Translations under genes and position numbers: made by a program
NCBI RefSeq assembly: GCF_025766255.1
Contig: NW_026516725.1
Coordinates: 1 to 64,000 of the forward strand
Reading direction: 5' to 3'
Origin: Zychaea mexicana
Lineage: Eukaryota > Mucoromycota > Mucoromycetes > Mucorales > Lichtheimiaceae
Length of the DNA stretch: 64,000 nt
Notes under the pieces: generated by a model
Database searches by the model: none
The model's input: the letters and a program-made list of their open reading frames with translations, nothing else
What the model was told of the DNA's origin: nothing
Shown here: one piece after another, positions 11,198 to 24,585 of the stretch
Layout of the letters: the number at the start of each line of letters is the position of its first letter
Numbering within the stretch: position 1 is the first letter of the stretch

Positions 11198-13749
11198 ATG
11201 ACTACTGTCTCGATTACAAACGATCGTGGCGAAACCATTGTTGGTATCCTAGAAAAGCGAGACGAATTTGACGTTGGTCGTAATCGCCCACGTATGGTTT
11301 TGATCGGACATGGTGTCTTGGGTATGTTATATATATATATAGATACGGAAATCGTTTCTCTCACCATTTTTGCTGATTTTTTGTTCCTGGAATTTGTCTA
11401 AAAGGTCACAAGAATTACTTATACCAACGATTGCTTGCACAGAAGCTCCCTTACTCTAACTTTCGTTTCGACTTTCGCGGTAACGGTGAAAGCACTGGTC
11501 AAGCTGGTTATGCCAATATCGCTGTATGCATATAACTTTTCCTGCTGCTGTCAAATAATCATATGCCGATACTCTTTACTCACTCACGCTCACTCGAATT
11601 GATACCGCGTATATAGGAAGACACTGAGGATTACCATACGGTAGCTAATTATTTTGAGAAGGAAGGCTACGAGATTTTCGCCGTTGTTGGTCATTCTCGA
11701 GGTAACAACGATAACTAGTTTTAGGGATAGTCAGCAGCAACAGTAATAGTAATAGTACTAGAAAAAGGAGGGAAAGGTCCGTTGGGCGGTGCTAGTCTTT
11801 TGGAAAGGGAAGAGGCGTTAGATGCACTACTTTGACGTAAAAAAATATAGGCTCAACTGCAGGCTTCAAATATGCAACTACGTGCGAAAAGCCATTGCCT
11901 CACTTTGTCAATGTATCCGGTCGTTATAAAATGAACGATAACCAGATCTATAAAAACCGACCCGAGATAGGCGAAGCTTTGGATCGTCAGGTACTGCCTT
12001 AACACCGTTCACATCAGCTTTTGATCAATTTAACTGATCTGTTGTGGATTCTGTTAGGGATATTTTGATTGGAAGGTCAGAAGACGTGATTCGTTTATTA
12101 CGATCAAGGTGACACGAAAGGAAGTAGAGAAGTTCATTACCTGGGATAACTCGCATGGTAAGAATTTACAATCTAATTGATATCATTCAAGAAATTTAAT
12201 GTGTAAATGTTTCGTCAATCTTAGTTGCTCGTATGCCCAAAACAACCTGCGTTCTCACGTGCCATGGTACCAACGACGAAGTAAGACCTCACAATTTCAA
12301 TCTCATTACTGCTATTCTTTGAAGCTTTATACTTACAATCGAATATAGATCGTGCCCGTTTACAATGCCGCCATTTTCTCAAACATAATCGCCAACCACA
12401 CATTAAAGCTCGTTCCTGGTGCAAACCATAACTTTATTGGTCAATATGAAGATGTTGTGCAAGTCATTTTGGAATACTTTGCTGAACACGAAAAGAATGC
12501 ATATGAAAAAGGTATAATATATCGGGACAGTTGGCTGGATTTGGGATAATATATGGATCAAGGTGGTCGAGTATTGAGCATTTGATTACTAACATATACA
12601 TGCTTGTTATTATAGCACGTTGCATGGGTCAGAGCGTGAGCTTATGTACCCCTCGATGGATTGACGTTCAAGGCGTAAAAAACTTTCGAGACATCGGTGG
12701 ATGGCCCGTGCGCGACGGCAATGGCTATATTCGGGAGCGTTTCGTGTTCCGATGCGGCCAGTAAGTTTCTATTCTCTTCATTGTTTGTCCTATGTGCACG
12801 TGTTATCCCTTCCCTGTCTGATGTACTTACTGTAAAACAGCTTAGTGAATGCCACGCAAAAAGGCAAGGATGTCTTGAAACAATTAAACGTAGTTGCAGC
12901 CTTCGACTTCCGCTCTGATCCGGAACTGGAGCGACAGGGTATCATGCCGTAAGTATCCTGTTTCGCTATTGATCGATGAAGATTGGCAGAAATAACAATA
13001 CTAATTCTGCCGTTTTTACAACCAAAGTGAAATAAACGATTTGACTCGTTACCCATCAGCAATTTTCAGCAAGGATGATTATTCGCCTGCTGCCTTGGCT
13101 ACACGTTGGCAAGGTTACTTTGAAGGCGCTACCGGGTTTCCCAAAGGTAAAATAATAGTAGAGGAAACCCCCCAATTTGAAAGATTACACTTTACTGATT
13201 TGCGTCTTGCTTAAATAGTATACATGATCATTTTGGAAAAGGGTGGTCCTCAATTCCGCAAAATCTTTTTGCATATGCTCGAAAACCATTCTCGTCAATC
13301 TACAAAATCACTTATTATCCATTGTACTGCTGGCAAGGATCGCACTGGTGTATTCATCATGTTGCTACTCAGCTTATGCGGCGTGGATGATGAAATCATT
13401 GCTCAGGAATATGCCATGAGCAACCTTGGTTATTGGGGTAAATGTCATGTCTCTTAAGAGCAACAACGATTAGGACTCACCATTCAATGTGTATGTAGAA
13501 GCGGAAAGCGAACTGCAAGCCAAGGCCGACATGTTGGGTGTCACTGTCAAGGATATGCGTATGGTCATGTCTGCTCCGTATCTAGCAATGCGTGAGACGA
13601 TCAATTGCTTGAAGGAGAAATATGGATCTACCGAGGAATATATAAAGACCATGTGTGGACTGAACAAGGAACAAATAGAAGCTCTGCGTGATTTGATGAT
13701 CGTGCGTATTCCATTTGAGGAACGCCAGCTTTTCCGTCCAAAGATCTAA
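11198..13749 (+). CDS. Alpha/beta-hydrolase fused to a tyrosine-specific (Y_phosphatase3-type) protein phosphatase
   Basis: Predicted 542 aa from 12 exons (11198-11321, 11405-11523, 11617-11701, 11851-11990, 12058-12157, 12225-12280, 12349-12511, 12616-12760, 12841-12948, 13028-13146, 13219-13437, 13499-13749), every phase matching. Residues 1-260 are an alpha/beta-hydrolase: HG (GHGVLGHKNYLY), FRGNGES, nucleophile elbow G106-H-S108-R-G, likely acid D207 (HGTNDEIVP) and H235 (GANHNFIG). Residues 270-542 are a phosphatase: VKNFRDIGGWPV, FDFRSDPE and the P-loop H421-C422-TAGKD-R428-TG. Known: the FRD.GG/HCTAGKDRTG family includes bacterial and fungal tyrosine/lipid phosphatases. The two halves meet across a phase-1 intron (12512-12615) without a stop. 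There is no signal peptide, so it is probably cytosolic. The substrate of either half is unknown. Confidence 0.85.
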
Positions 13750-14190
13750 AGAAACATATTTCTTTTTTAAATAAACAAACGATATATTATACACACATTT
13801 CTAAATGAGTAATTGTTCGCATTTATACATGCAGATTATGAAATTTTTTAACACTAGAACATCTTTCAACTGTCACATGGATATTCAATTGGCTATATAC
13901 CGAGCCAGGGAAGTTGTGAATTTGTCGTCAATTGTCGCAGTAGACGCTCCTGTACAGTACTGTTTGTAGGATGACCGCTTGAACGATCGCATCCGTTAAA
14001 ATGTTGTAACATATATTGAGCTCCTGACATATAAAACCATTATATTTTATCAAAGCTCGTTTGAGCTGCTAGGTAACAAATTGCGCGAACGGAAAAAGCA
14101 GTGCTCTTTCGAACACTCTCTATGTAGGATAGTATCCATCACTATGACGAACATAATGTATCGATCCCATTTAATATAGAGTTGCCTTCT
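13750..14190. other. Intergenic, no gene seen
   Basis: AT-rich 3' flank of the fusion gene. No supported feature. Confidence 0.4.
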
Positions 14191-14545
14191 TCAATCGTGT
14201 ACCAGTGCATCTCCTCGTTGTAGTTTTTTCCTGCTTGTTGATTTGATTCTTGTGTCACCTTCAACGGCGCGTTCTTTGTTTTCCTTGTACATGCTTTTAT
14301 ACTGGATGGCATCGTCAAGCCTATCGAAATAACATGGTAGATACGCAACGCAATACAAGGCTTCATCCGCCGATCTAGTCAGATTTACCCAGCTGCATGT
14401 AGGCAGGAAAGGCCTTAGTAGATATGACCAGTTACTGTGTGCCATTTCGAATGTCTTAACGTTTAGGTCTTCCGCAAGCTGTATTAATCCTTTCAACTCG
14501 CCTTGTCTTCTTTCTCCCGTTTCTAGCCAACATATTGAGGTCGCT
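14191..14545 (-). pseudogene. Hypothetical protein fragment
   Basis: A single open frame of about 115 codons reads on the minus strand to a stop at 14191, bounded upstream by two stop codons near 14546. It has ordinary protein composition (for example MAHSNWSYLLRPFLPTCSW and EALYCVAYLPCYFDRLDD) but no good start codon and no splice partner that I could find. It may be a leftover exon of a transposon or of a lost gene. I do not recognise it. Confidence 0.3.
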
Positions 14546-14798
14546 TATTACTTATGCTATGTCAATTGGCTGGGATACATAATGGCAGAGTATATCCTTT
14601 TTTTTAATACAGCAAGTTCAATTAGTTATTCACGATAGATCCAAGTATTTGAAACATTGATCACTCATGCAAAGCTTAGCAACAAACGACACGCACCGGA
14701 TGCACATCAAGTTGTTTGTAAGAAAAAGCGGATAGAATGTAACGATGCCAGAGAAAAAAATGTTTATTAAAAAAGAAAAGAGATTAAAACAAGACTTT

Positions 14799-15900
14799 TT
14801 ACTGTTCAGCAGCAACAGTAGCGTTTCTCTTATCTTCGGCACGCTGCTTGCGGCGCTCACGAAGGGCCTTGTTCTTAGCACGGAGGACTTCAGCCTGTTC
14901 AGACAAGGTCTTGGCTCTCAACTTCTCGGCCTTGGCCTTGTGAATGTATTCCATCAACACACGCTTGTTCTTGAAGCCGTTACCCTTGGACTTGAGGTAA
15001 AGGTTGTGGTACAAATGCTTGTCGATCTTGCCGGCTTCTCTATACTTGCGCAAGAGACGGCGGAGGACACGCATGCGGCGCATCCAGAGGACCTGACGAG
15101 ACATACGGGCGTTGGCAGTACCCTTTCTCTTACCATGGCCCATGTGACGACCAAGACGCTTGGCAGCGTTGCGCTCACGGACACGGAAACGCGACTGGCT
15201 GATCTCGGGCTTGCGGATGATCAAACCGTCCTTGACAAGCTTGCGGATGTTGGCGCCTATTGTCATATCATTGTTAAAAGAACAGAGAATACATACACTT
15301 CTTTGATGTTCAGAGAACCCATCCCCTCATCAAAAGCACTTTCCGTTTTTTTTTTTCCAAAAAAAAAAAATTCTCCACCGAAAATATATCAAAGTTGAAA
15401 GAAGAACTTACGCGAGTTGGCGTTGGAGATTTCGTTGACTTCATTGGGGTCGAGCCAAATCTTTCGCTTGCCGCAGTTGAGGACGGAGGATGCAAGACGT
15501 TTCTGGGAGCGCAAGTTAACCCTATTATATAACATACACACCTCCTAATCAGTAAACAGGCGATTTTGACATGCGCGCGTACAACAGGTTCCGAGTGCTC
15601 GTTATAACGGCTCCAGTGTTCCTTCTTTGTCTTTCTCCCTTCCTTATTTCCTTCCACGTTGTTAATCGTCCAACTTTTTAACTTGTTGCAATGTTTTAAG
15701 AAAACGGTTGCTGGTTATGGTGGGCAAAAATGTTGGAACGCAAAATTTTTTTCGTTGTTCGCATTCGTAAAGAAATGAGCCGAGTTGCTGTAAGAGGGTC
15801 GTCGCATAGGAGTGGAAGAAAAACAAAGAAGCAACAAGGCCAAACGATGGACGAAACGAAGCGTGTTTTCTTATTTGACTAATATCACTTCAACTCACAT
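14799..15900 (-). CDS. RPL19: 60S ribosomal protein L19 (eL19)
   Basis: Predicted 189 aa, the same length as yeast eL19. The exons are 15900-15899 (only the AT of the start codon), 15521-15412 and 15256-14799. The first intron splits ATG after AT, so splicing gives ATG GTT AAC (MVNLR). Visible family sequence: [51 protein letters not shown], then the long basic helix [20 protein letters not shown] and a Lys/Arg-rich C-terminal helix. Known: eL19 lies on the 60S subunit and its C-terminal helix forms an inter-subunit bridge. An intron very close to the start codon is common in fungal ribosomal protein genes. Confidence 0.95.
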
Positions 15901-17712
15901 GGCGTAGGTGCTTGGTAGGGAGAAGAGGAAGTTCACTTAGGTACCGGCGGAACTGCAAAGTAAAAACTTTTCGAGTGAGACGGCAAAAGCCACTGAAATT
16001 TTTATGGTACAAGTACGTCGGACTATTAGGATCGCACACTCAAAAATCAATTGCTTACTTTTTCTCACTAGAACACAGAAGCTAGCAAATATCGATTGCT
16101 GTCATCAGCTGGTAATATATAGCAGTAATGCTACCGAAGGTCTCTATTTACTTTGCACCTGACTATACCAGATCTCTCAAGTTTGTATGCGCTAGGCTAC
16201 GTGGATCAACAACTTTCAATAACGGCACTCTTGATCTGTTCTGTTATGAGCAATATAAGATGGTTTGTTACAGTTTATATATAAAAATCTTTGTTATATC
16301 ACGAAGTGATTACAAAATCATGACCGTTTTATGGTCAGATATCATGTATAGCATATTCATTGTGTGCGCATTACACCATACCATACGTCAGATATCTAAG
16401 ACTGCAATTCGATGCTATTGGAAACATTCAACAACATTTGAAAGCTTTCCAGAGCATTTAAAATCTTCCGGAAAACATGAATTTCTGGCTTATGATGTTA
16501 TGAAGTTATTCAATAAATGATAAGATACGCAGGTAGACCAGCAATTAGTAGACATGCAAATATGCACATATGGGGTCCTAGTGATTTTGAGCTATAATCT
16601 CATCACCAAAAGCAGATTCCTATGATGGTGATGATGCTTGTATACCACTTGAAAAAGGTGGCTCCTGTCAGCTTTTTTTAAGCTGGTGCTGGCAATACAG
16701 CAAGCTTGTATGGTTGCAGTCGGAAAGAGATAAAAGACACGAGGGACGCTTCTCGACCTAATATAGTCAACGAAATGGCGATGAATAGCACATCAAGTTG
16801 AAATTCATCTGTCGAAGGATAAACTAAGTAAGAGCAAGGACGAATCCTCAAATCTCATTACTTAATAGTAGCAGTAGCAGCATGTTGAAGCAGCATAAGC
16901 GACAATAGCATTGGAAAAGGGCCATGGAGACTCCTCAAAGCCAGAAAGGCACACTAGCACGCTGCTATCTTGATAGCCTTATGAAATACTGAATGCACAA
17001 AGAAAATTTAACCCAAAATAAGTTACGGCAGCTGTCAAACCTGCTGTTTGTAATTTATTGTAAAAGTACAGAGTATCTGAACTAAGGTTATTGATAATGT
17101 TTGCGTGCTGTCCATATCCGACTATCATGCTCTTATATTATCTTGTTTGTAAACTAGTACAGTATATGTATATTGGTTCAGGAAGCTGTCCTTTGTGTAT
17201 TATTGGGGCAAACTGATCACGATTTGTAGTTTAATCCTCTTTTCACTCCTTTGTCGCCTTCTCTTATGTGTACCAGATATCGCACAATACAAACTCGCTA
17301 AAAGCAAAGCAAAGCAATCAAGATGCATACATCAAAGTTGGAACCGTACTCTATGTCGTTATCGTCCTTGGTTTCCTTTAGTAACGACGATGACTAAAGA
17401 TACATATTGTTGCAGAACCTATTTTCATCAGGGGAAGCATATTAACTGGAAACCGTTCTTATAAAATATAATTATATCACCTTCATTCAATCCTTATTAT
17501 TTCATTATCTTGTTAATGCTACTACATACTGCTACTACTGCTACTACTGCTACGACACAACGCTCATCACCATCTCACTACTTTGTCGATCATATCCGTC
17601 AATAGTTTAGCAAAATAAGACAAGAATGAAGTGATGAACATCAAGGATTTTCCTCAAATTATGCTATCCCCAATTGATTATTGTTATCGCCTGCTCTCCC
17701 ATCTAACTTGAG

Positions 17713-17717
<5 letters not shown>
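15901..17717. other. Gene-poor intergenic DNA
   Basis: After the eL19 promoter I found no coding region with recognisable motifs. The frames at 16128-16520 (+) and 17195-17464 (+) are AT-rich and have no splice support or homology that I can name. Short CTA/CTG-type triplet runs occur near 16865-16885 and 17516-17555. Confidence 0.4.

Positions 17718-17767
<50 letters not shown>
17718..17767. repeat. (GA)25 microsatellite
   Basis: An uninterrupted GA dinucleotide tract of about 50 bp. The Leu/Ser run it creates in the reverse frame is an artefact. Confidence 0.97.
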
Positions 17768-17771
<4 letters not shown>

Positions 17772-19930
17772 CCACAGTAATCGGCACACTATTTAAGCAC
17801 ACGTCAACAACTTTTAGATTTACGATTTCCAATTCCGTCCTGCATAGTCTTTTTAACACAAATACAACGGCAACACATGATCAATGACATGACGTTGTTG
17901 TGTACGTTTGTTGTTAATACATAAACTCTAAAACCGTTTTACTCTCTTCCTCTCTACTGAATTCCATAAAGGAGCCGAGAAAGTGCAGCAACTATTTAGT
18001 TATTCACGGTGACACTCATCGCCACAAATGAATGCAGAACGCTTTTATTTCGTTCCAGTTTTCAAGTTCATGCTGTGTAAAATAGCACTAATAACTAGTA
18101 CATTGTGGTAAATGATGGGATCATGATCAAAGCTTTAGGGATCAAACAAATACGGCAAAAAAGAAGATTCTAATTCGTGCGTATCATATGTAGATTGTAG
18201 GAACCACAGATTTGGTTCATCGTTGGTTTTTGGATGTATAATACCAAATATCTTAGCGGAACTATTACGTTTGGTTTATGGATAGCTCGTTCTCACACAT
18301 GGATAAACTTCCATTACACACGGTCTCTGTATAAAAGATTGACTATATTAGATTAGTAGCATCAAGGCGTGCGTTGACCAAAAGAATTACACGAAGAAAG
18401 GTGGGGTGCAGCACAAACACGATCGTGAGAGGGAAGAAATCCCCCGCCGGGATACCAAATAAGGTATCGAGCGAATGATCTAAATATTTGCGCATCTATG
18501 TGATTGACCGTACCTGAAAAAAAGCACACGCCAAAGTTATTAAGGAGTATCATAGTGGTTGGCAAATAGAACGGTCTTTCTTCGTAACAATAACAATTGT
18601 CATTAAGTACAAAACAATGAAAGTAACTTCTCAAAGCATATGGAAACACTTTTTAAAGGGGGTGAAAGAAGCAGCAGCATGGACGAACAGGGCGGCGATG
18701 AGAAAAAGAAAACCGGAGGGGTGACTAGCCAATGGCTCAGCTGCAGACAGATAGAAGACGATCGACTCTTTCTCTCTCCTCTCTTCTCGAGAAAGCGGGA
18801 CAACCTGCCCCGTCCTTTGTATTTCTCTCCCCAGAATGTATAGAGTGTAGCGATGATGATATAATGATTTACAGCCGAAACACAAAGCGGGAACCCATGA
18901 GCCAAACGGATACGTTGACAATGATCAGGCGGGTGCGTACATGAGCGGTACGACGACAGAATAAGATATATAAAAATATTGTTGTATGTATGTCACATGA
19001 TTATTGTCATTAAAGGCGCATTGTCGGTGGTGGTGGAAAAGAAAAAAAAAAGAGCGGGTAGGTCGTGATCAATTCACGCGATCAGGGTGTATGGTTTGCA
19101 CATAACAGAGTTTGGGAGAAAACTGGAATGGTGCAACAGCAACAACGGTGTTTATAGAATTAGAATATTGGAAGAGAGATCGAGATAGGAGGAGGTAGAT
19201 TATATTAGAGATGCTCCGCGGCCGATACATGAGAGCATATGGATGATAATATCTATATTAAAAAGTAATAAAAGTGCCGATAGCATCATCAACATCATCA
19301 TCTGCCTTCTTTGTCATGAATATAATCAATGCTGCTCAATGTATGCGAGGAGCAGCAAAGGCGGGGTTGTGGAACGGGCGTCGTTGTAGTACATTCTGCA
19401 TTGAATAGAGTAGTGGTTGCATAGCTACAGATGCAGTGCTGCAAACAAGACAAAGGCAGCGGATATGTGTGTATTAGTGTTTGGGGAACGAGTGCATCGA
19501 TGGCGGTCAGGGGAGCATGGAGGTCCTCCCTTCACGCGCGGTCATCTGAAACAGCCAGCCGCCTGTTTCCGAGAGGGGGAGCCCTATGAACTCATGACAA
19601 CGAGTCCCGATGGCCCTCGGTATCACAAACACATACAAGTAATCTCTCTTGATCTTTGTGTGTATCTTTCCTCTCTCCCTCTCTCCCTCTCTCCTTCTCT
19701 CTTCACTCTTTCTTACTCTTTGTTACCCGCTTTCTTCTCCTCTTACACACTTGCACGTATATAAACTACATCGTTCTATTGTATTTGGCTGTTTCTCTTT
19801 CTCTTACTGTCTCGCGCCCAAACAGCTGTCTGCACTATTTGTATTACCGTTACCGACTACAAACTGCCCTTTTAGTATTAGATACTACATTATACCTTTC
19901 TGAACTATTATCGAAATTTAAAGCAAGACA
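17768..19930. other. Gene-poor stretch and 5' flank of the WWE-like gene
   Basis: Several overlapping frames on both strands at 18360-18945 have no recognisable domain. A pyrimidine-rich CTCTCCCT tract at about 19669-19712 and a (T/C)-rich block follow, consistent with a promoter or 5' leader of the gene starting at 19931. Nothing else is supported. Confidence 0.4.
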
Positions 19931-20527
19931 ATGCGAGAATCCACTGCTTCGGGTGATACCAAAGTCCTTGGCTATCCTGCTACTACATCTACCACATCAT
20001 CTCATCGCCATCATCATACTCGCATCACTGCCACTCCTCGGTATCCACATCAACAACAGCAACTCCATCGTAGCACGACAAATAATGCAGAAATTGTGTC
20101 ACTGCCGTCAATGAACATTGAAATGCCCGAGAATATGATAACTCGCTCGAGCCCTTGTAATAGCATTAGCAGCAGCAGCATGAGCAGTAGCAGTAGTAGT
20201 AATGGCAGTGCCATAGCTATTACCGGTCATCATAACTTGCGATCCAACACATCCAGTCCGTCGTCCAAATCGTCGTCGTCGTCGTCTTCTTCTTCTCATG
20301 CATTCCAAGCCCAGTGGCTGTTCTTTAGCAATTCGCGCTGGATCCCATTGGACACCCAGAGCCACAGCAAGTTGGAACGGACGCTGCAGCTTGGCGGCGT
20401 TTTTGTAGACATACAAGACAGCCATTTCCCTGACGTGCAGCGCATTAGGGTCTTTCCCGGAGCCGATTACTTGTCGTATCTCGGAATCCGGTATCGCATT
20501 AGCCGTGTTCTGCTACCAGCACTGTGA
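19931..20527 (+). CDS. Ser/His-rich protein with a C-terminal WWE-like domain
   Basis: A single-exon frame of 198 aa. Residues 1-130 are low complexity: a His/Thr/Gln-rich start and long serine runs, partly from AGC and TCG triplet repeats. Residues about 132-198 look folded: QWLFFSNSRWIPLDTQSHSK, LERTLQLGGVFVDIQDSHFP and RIRVFPGADYLSYLGIRYRI. The spacing (W-x-F near the start, W-x-P-x-D, Leu-Glu, then alternating beta strands) resembles WWE domains, which in other proteins bind ADP-ribose-type ligands or partner proteins in ubiquitin and phospholipase contexts. This assignment is by pattern only. The upstream leader is pyrimidine rich and the 3' flank T-rich. Confidence 0.6.
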   Translation: MRESTASGDTKVLGYPATTSTTSSHRHHHTRITATPRYPHQQQQLHRSTTNNAEIVSLPSMNIEMPENMITRSSPCNSISSSSMSSSSSSNGSAIAITGHHNLRSNTSSPSSKSSSSSSSSSHAFQAQWLFFSNSRWIPLDTQSHSKLERTLQLGGVFVDIQDSHFPDVQRIRVFPGADYLSYLGIRYRISRVLLPAL

Positions 20528-23500
20528 CATTATGGTTTCTGTCACTACTGCAACGGCTGCTGTCTGGGTTCTTCTTTACTACACGCTTATATATATACTT
20601 TACATACTCATTTACCCTCTTTAATATTGCCTTTTTTCTTTTCTTTTTTCTCACACACATGTCTTTTTTTTCTTCTTATAACTTGTCCCTCCTCCTGTTT
20701 CCGTTCGTTTTGCGTCGTTTAATATTTTATTATCGTATTCTTTTTCATTATATAGTATATGACATTCACAGTTTGTTTTGCTGACGAGTAGCAATACTGG
20801 CTATCATTATAATAAACATACTTGTAGAAAAAAAAAGAAGAAAGTTCTGCTTGACCTAGTTGAATATTTTAGTGCTGACAACAGCAGGAGCAGCAGCAAC
20901 TGGGCTGAATGTACATTTATGTGCTTTTTTGTTGTTGTTGCGAGTGCGCGTGAACTGGGGAGAAGGCGAAGCGCACCAGCACCATTTCATCGCAAAAAAA
21001 AAGGATCATTTGTCAATGCTGACTTGAAAAGAGAGAATAGCCACACATGTGCTTTGTTTTGCACCACCATTTTCCCATTTATATCTCCACACACAAATAG
21101 TAATGTATGTAGTGCACACTGAGGGGGATGATCTTGCCATTCAATCCGCGTCTTTCTTCTAAAATATACCTCTCTCTTATCAGAGGATGCCCATATTGCT
21201 CCTAGTTATTACTCAAAGATAAGTAGCTTGTTCATGTTAACTGTTACTGTACGCAGAAGGTTTTCTCGGTTTGCCAAAAACAATTTAGTATTATTGCTAC
21301 ACTACAACAAGCTATCAGGCTATCCTTGATATTATAACGCACAACACTTCGGTACAGACTCTTACTACTTACACCGTGCTGTTCTGCTCCTAGCAAATAT
21401 ACGACATCACATGAGCCTATTTTAAAATAAAAAAAAGTCGACGCATGTGCCAGTAGAGCGTTGATAATCTCTATTTTTTTTTTGTTTTTTTTTGCTATCT
21501 GAAAGAATAATTTTGATTATGATGGCACGGGTATCTTTGGGATACATGTATCTGTATTGTCACTTCTGACTACTACAATCACAACAATCACTCATCCTGT
21601 GCTGTAAAAGTGTGATATAGACAGGGTGCGTGTGCGTGTGTGTATGCATGTACTACACCATGGCGTGGCACGATGGTGGATGGTACCACAAGGGAAAAAG
21701 AAACTCTAATAAACGCGTGCAATTATACTGTCAATTATCTCTTTGTTACCCCAATCTCAATCTGGACTCATGCTTCCTTTGGTCAACTACAATGGAGGAT
21801 GACGAAAATGCTAATAACACCGCTGCCGAGTGCGTGCGTGCCTGCTTCCGTCAGCAGCGGAGAGATTTATCACAAAAAGTCACGAGGTCAGTTGCAGAAT
21901 CCTAAACATTTTGTTCAAATGCAAATGATGCATAACATATAACCCCATTTCAAAAAAGACCCCTATTTTCAGCAGATAGTGTCGTTTTTTCATCGATTTT
22001 CTTGGGTGAATCCGAACGTGTAACGCAAAAGAAAAAGCGGTAGGTTTGATGTTTGAGGTAGTATTGTTACGTTGCTGTCGGTCAGATTATGTATTTCCCC
22101 GAACTACACCACCATCGTCACCCTATGACCCTATAACCTTGTTGAAATAAAGTAGTGATAAGTATCACATACAGTACTATAACAATATGATCTATTTCTG
22201 ATCAAAGAAAAGGCTGTGTACTGACATGATATGGTGAGACCAAGATGTTATGCCAGCAGCATCTGACCCGTGAAGGGATGTTTACCTCGTCCGATAATCA
22301 ACCAATCAACCGAGTGTATTCCATACAGATATTTATTAGCAACATATTGATAGAGGATAAAAACGACAGAGTCATCATCATAATCATCATTGTAACTTTC
22401 TAATTATACCTGAAACTGTTTATATTATTGATGGAAGAAGAAGATTGTACAATAAGATAGGCACATGGTTAGCAGAATGATCAACAACAATGATGCACTA
22501 TCATAAAACACACGCTGCTCTTGGCAACTCTGTCCCGTCGTCCGGCCTTTTGATAGAGAACGTATAAGCAGAGTAATACTGCTTATAAGTTATTCTGTGC
22601 GTGTAGCAGTATCGATGATTCTGGTCCGGATTTAAAGACGGCGATGTTGTATTCCGATCGTCATTGAACAGGAGAAGTTTGCAAATCGAATGGTGATGAT
22701 AAATACTCAATCGATATTATTGTAGGGTAGTTTTTTTCTTGTTATCACGGCAGCCAACTTGCCGCTTTTATCAAAGGCACGGGTGGTGGCTGTCTGACAT
22801 GATGGGTGAACTGTGCTACAATAAGTAGATGTATTTACGCGCAGTCGCTTCCACATAAATAACGCATTACACCCATGATAAGCATACTTCCCAGTAACAT
22901 GCGCCTCGCATAATCTATAAGCGCAACAGTATGTACCAGGGAAGTTTTTGACTGTTGTTAGTACCGTTCTCTCCCATTCCATCTATAGTACTTGTCAGAA
23001 ACTTAATGTCAATGATGCACAAGGGCAGTCTCTTGTTTTTTTTTAAAACTTATCAAGTAAATCATATGCTGTCACCATAGTAAATATATCAACACTCAAG
23101 CATCCCACTACTGTTTTGTTCCTCCGAGGTCACGGCTTGGATTCGTTGTCGTTGGCGATATGCATTGTATCCCTGTTTAGCTGCTTACACATCATACAGT
23201 TGTAACGCCTCCGGTGATTATATCATCTAGAGTTCTTGCAGTAGTAATACGTATTATTGTGACGGGACCGCTACAACGAGCGACCCGTAGCGACGTTAGC
23301 CGCTCAACCTCTTTGAGGTGTTCAAGAACGTCAACATCGATTCTGTCATATACGTAAACAATCTATACACTTAAAATACCATCAAGAGATTAATGGTAGA
23401 CGTAGTCGACTTTCAAACAAAAAGGAAGAGGTTCCTTTTCACACATCTACAGTAAAATCACATTTTTAACCTGTTCTATTGTGGTGATGTTATCTACTCA

Positions 23501-24585
23501 TACTGTATACGCATGCATTTATTTTCCCAAAAGAAATGAATGACAATAGAGATTCTCAAAGTTTGCCATCGCTATATTCCATTACATGTTTGTACCGGGC
23601 CGCGGCGATTCATCATCAAGTGCTAAGCCAACATTGCATCAGGCAAGCGATTTTGTTTTTTTATAAACAATGAAGTAAAGCAATGAGTGTTGTGAAAGAG
23701 CTCTGAGTAAAATTAGTCTATTTACTAACAATATTTCCTAAGCTAATTTCTGGAAGATACGGAGAGAAGGGATGTAGTTCTTTTTTGTCGACAAGAAGCA
23801 TTGCATACATTGCATATGGGTTGCAAGGAATACCAGCAACACATGGCGAACATCTAACATGATGGATATCCCCATCTAATGGTTATGTAACTAGTAGAAT
23901 TATACTGTATTTGCTATCATACAGTACATGCGCTATAGATATCCACAGCATTATATATTTTATTTACTGCTAGAATTGCTATATCTCGCACGTTTCTGCA
24001 CTATATAACTGAAGAGGCTTCCTCCGAATATTTAAGCTATACCTCCTCTAAAGAGCAAAGCTACATAGAAGATACGACCAGCTTCTTTTCAGGCGATACG
24101 CAAAAGTCATTGGGCAATACATAAGGACACTCATAAGAGTAATGTAGCATATGGTACTGATAAGAAGATTGTCATAAAGTTTGTCTATAGTACATGATAT
24201 ATCGTAACAACAAACTAAGATCGTCTGCTTTATAATTTGTGTTAGGAGTATCTAATCCAGTATATCGCCAATGCAAAAACCGCCGCATGCAACCAAAGAA
24301 AAACATATTGTAAAGAAGACAAGCGTCCATTTACGCCGAATTTGCCAAATTTTGCTACAAAGGATAGATGCCTCTATTTCTCCAACATCATTGTAGAACT
24401 GATTTATTTTTCTCGTATGTCAACTCATTATCGAACTCAAGTTAATTAGTTTCCATAAAGTTTACCGATGCTTAATGCAAAAAACGGGCTTATCAGATCA
24501 ATCGGACTTTTATCCTTCGATCTGTGTGTGAAAGAAATAAATAATATGGCACCATCTATGGCAACATCGTTTTCTTCCAGCAAAA
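20528..24585. other. Gene-poor intergenic DNA (4 kb)
   Basis: After a T-rich 3' flank to about 20770, frames at 20778-21122, 21630-21942 and 22501-22982 show no domain, no convincing introns and low-complexity or AT-driven composition. I see no tRNA with a proper T-arm. A GC-richer island with short hairpins (for example CCTCtttGAGG) lies at 23255-23345 but fits no RNA family that I know. Confidence 0.4.

Noticed and set aside
16128..16520. 130-codon AT-rich plus-strand frame
   Set aside because: No motifs, no introns and codon content like the surrounding intergenic DNA.
17659..17859. Leu/Ser-repeat protein on the minus strand
   Set aside because: Produced by the (GA)25 microsatellite.
23255..23345. 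GC-richer hairpin island as a structured RNA
   Set aside because: Short hairpins only. It does not match 5S rRNA, tRNA or any RNA that I recognise.
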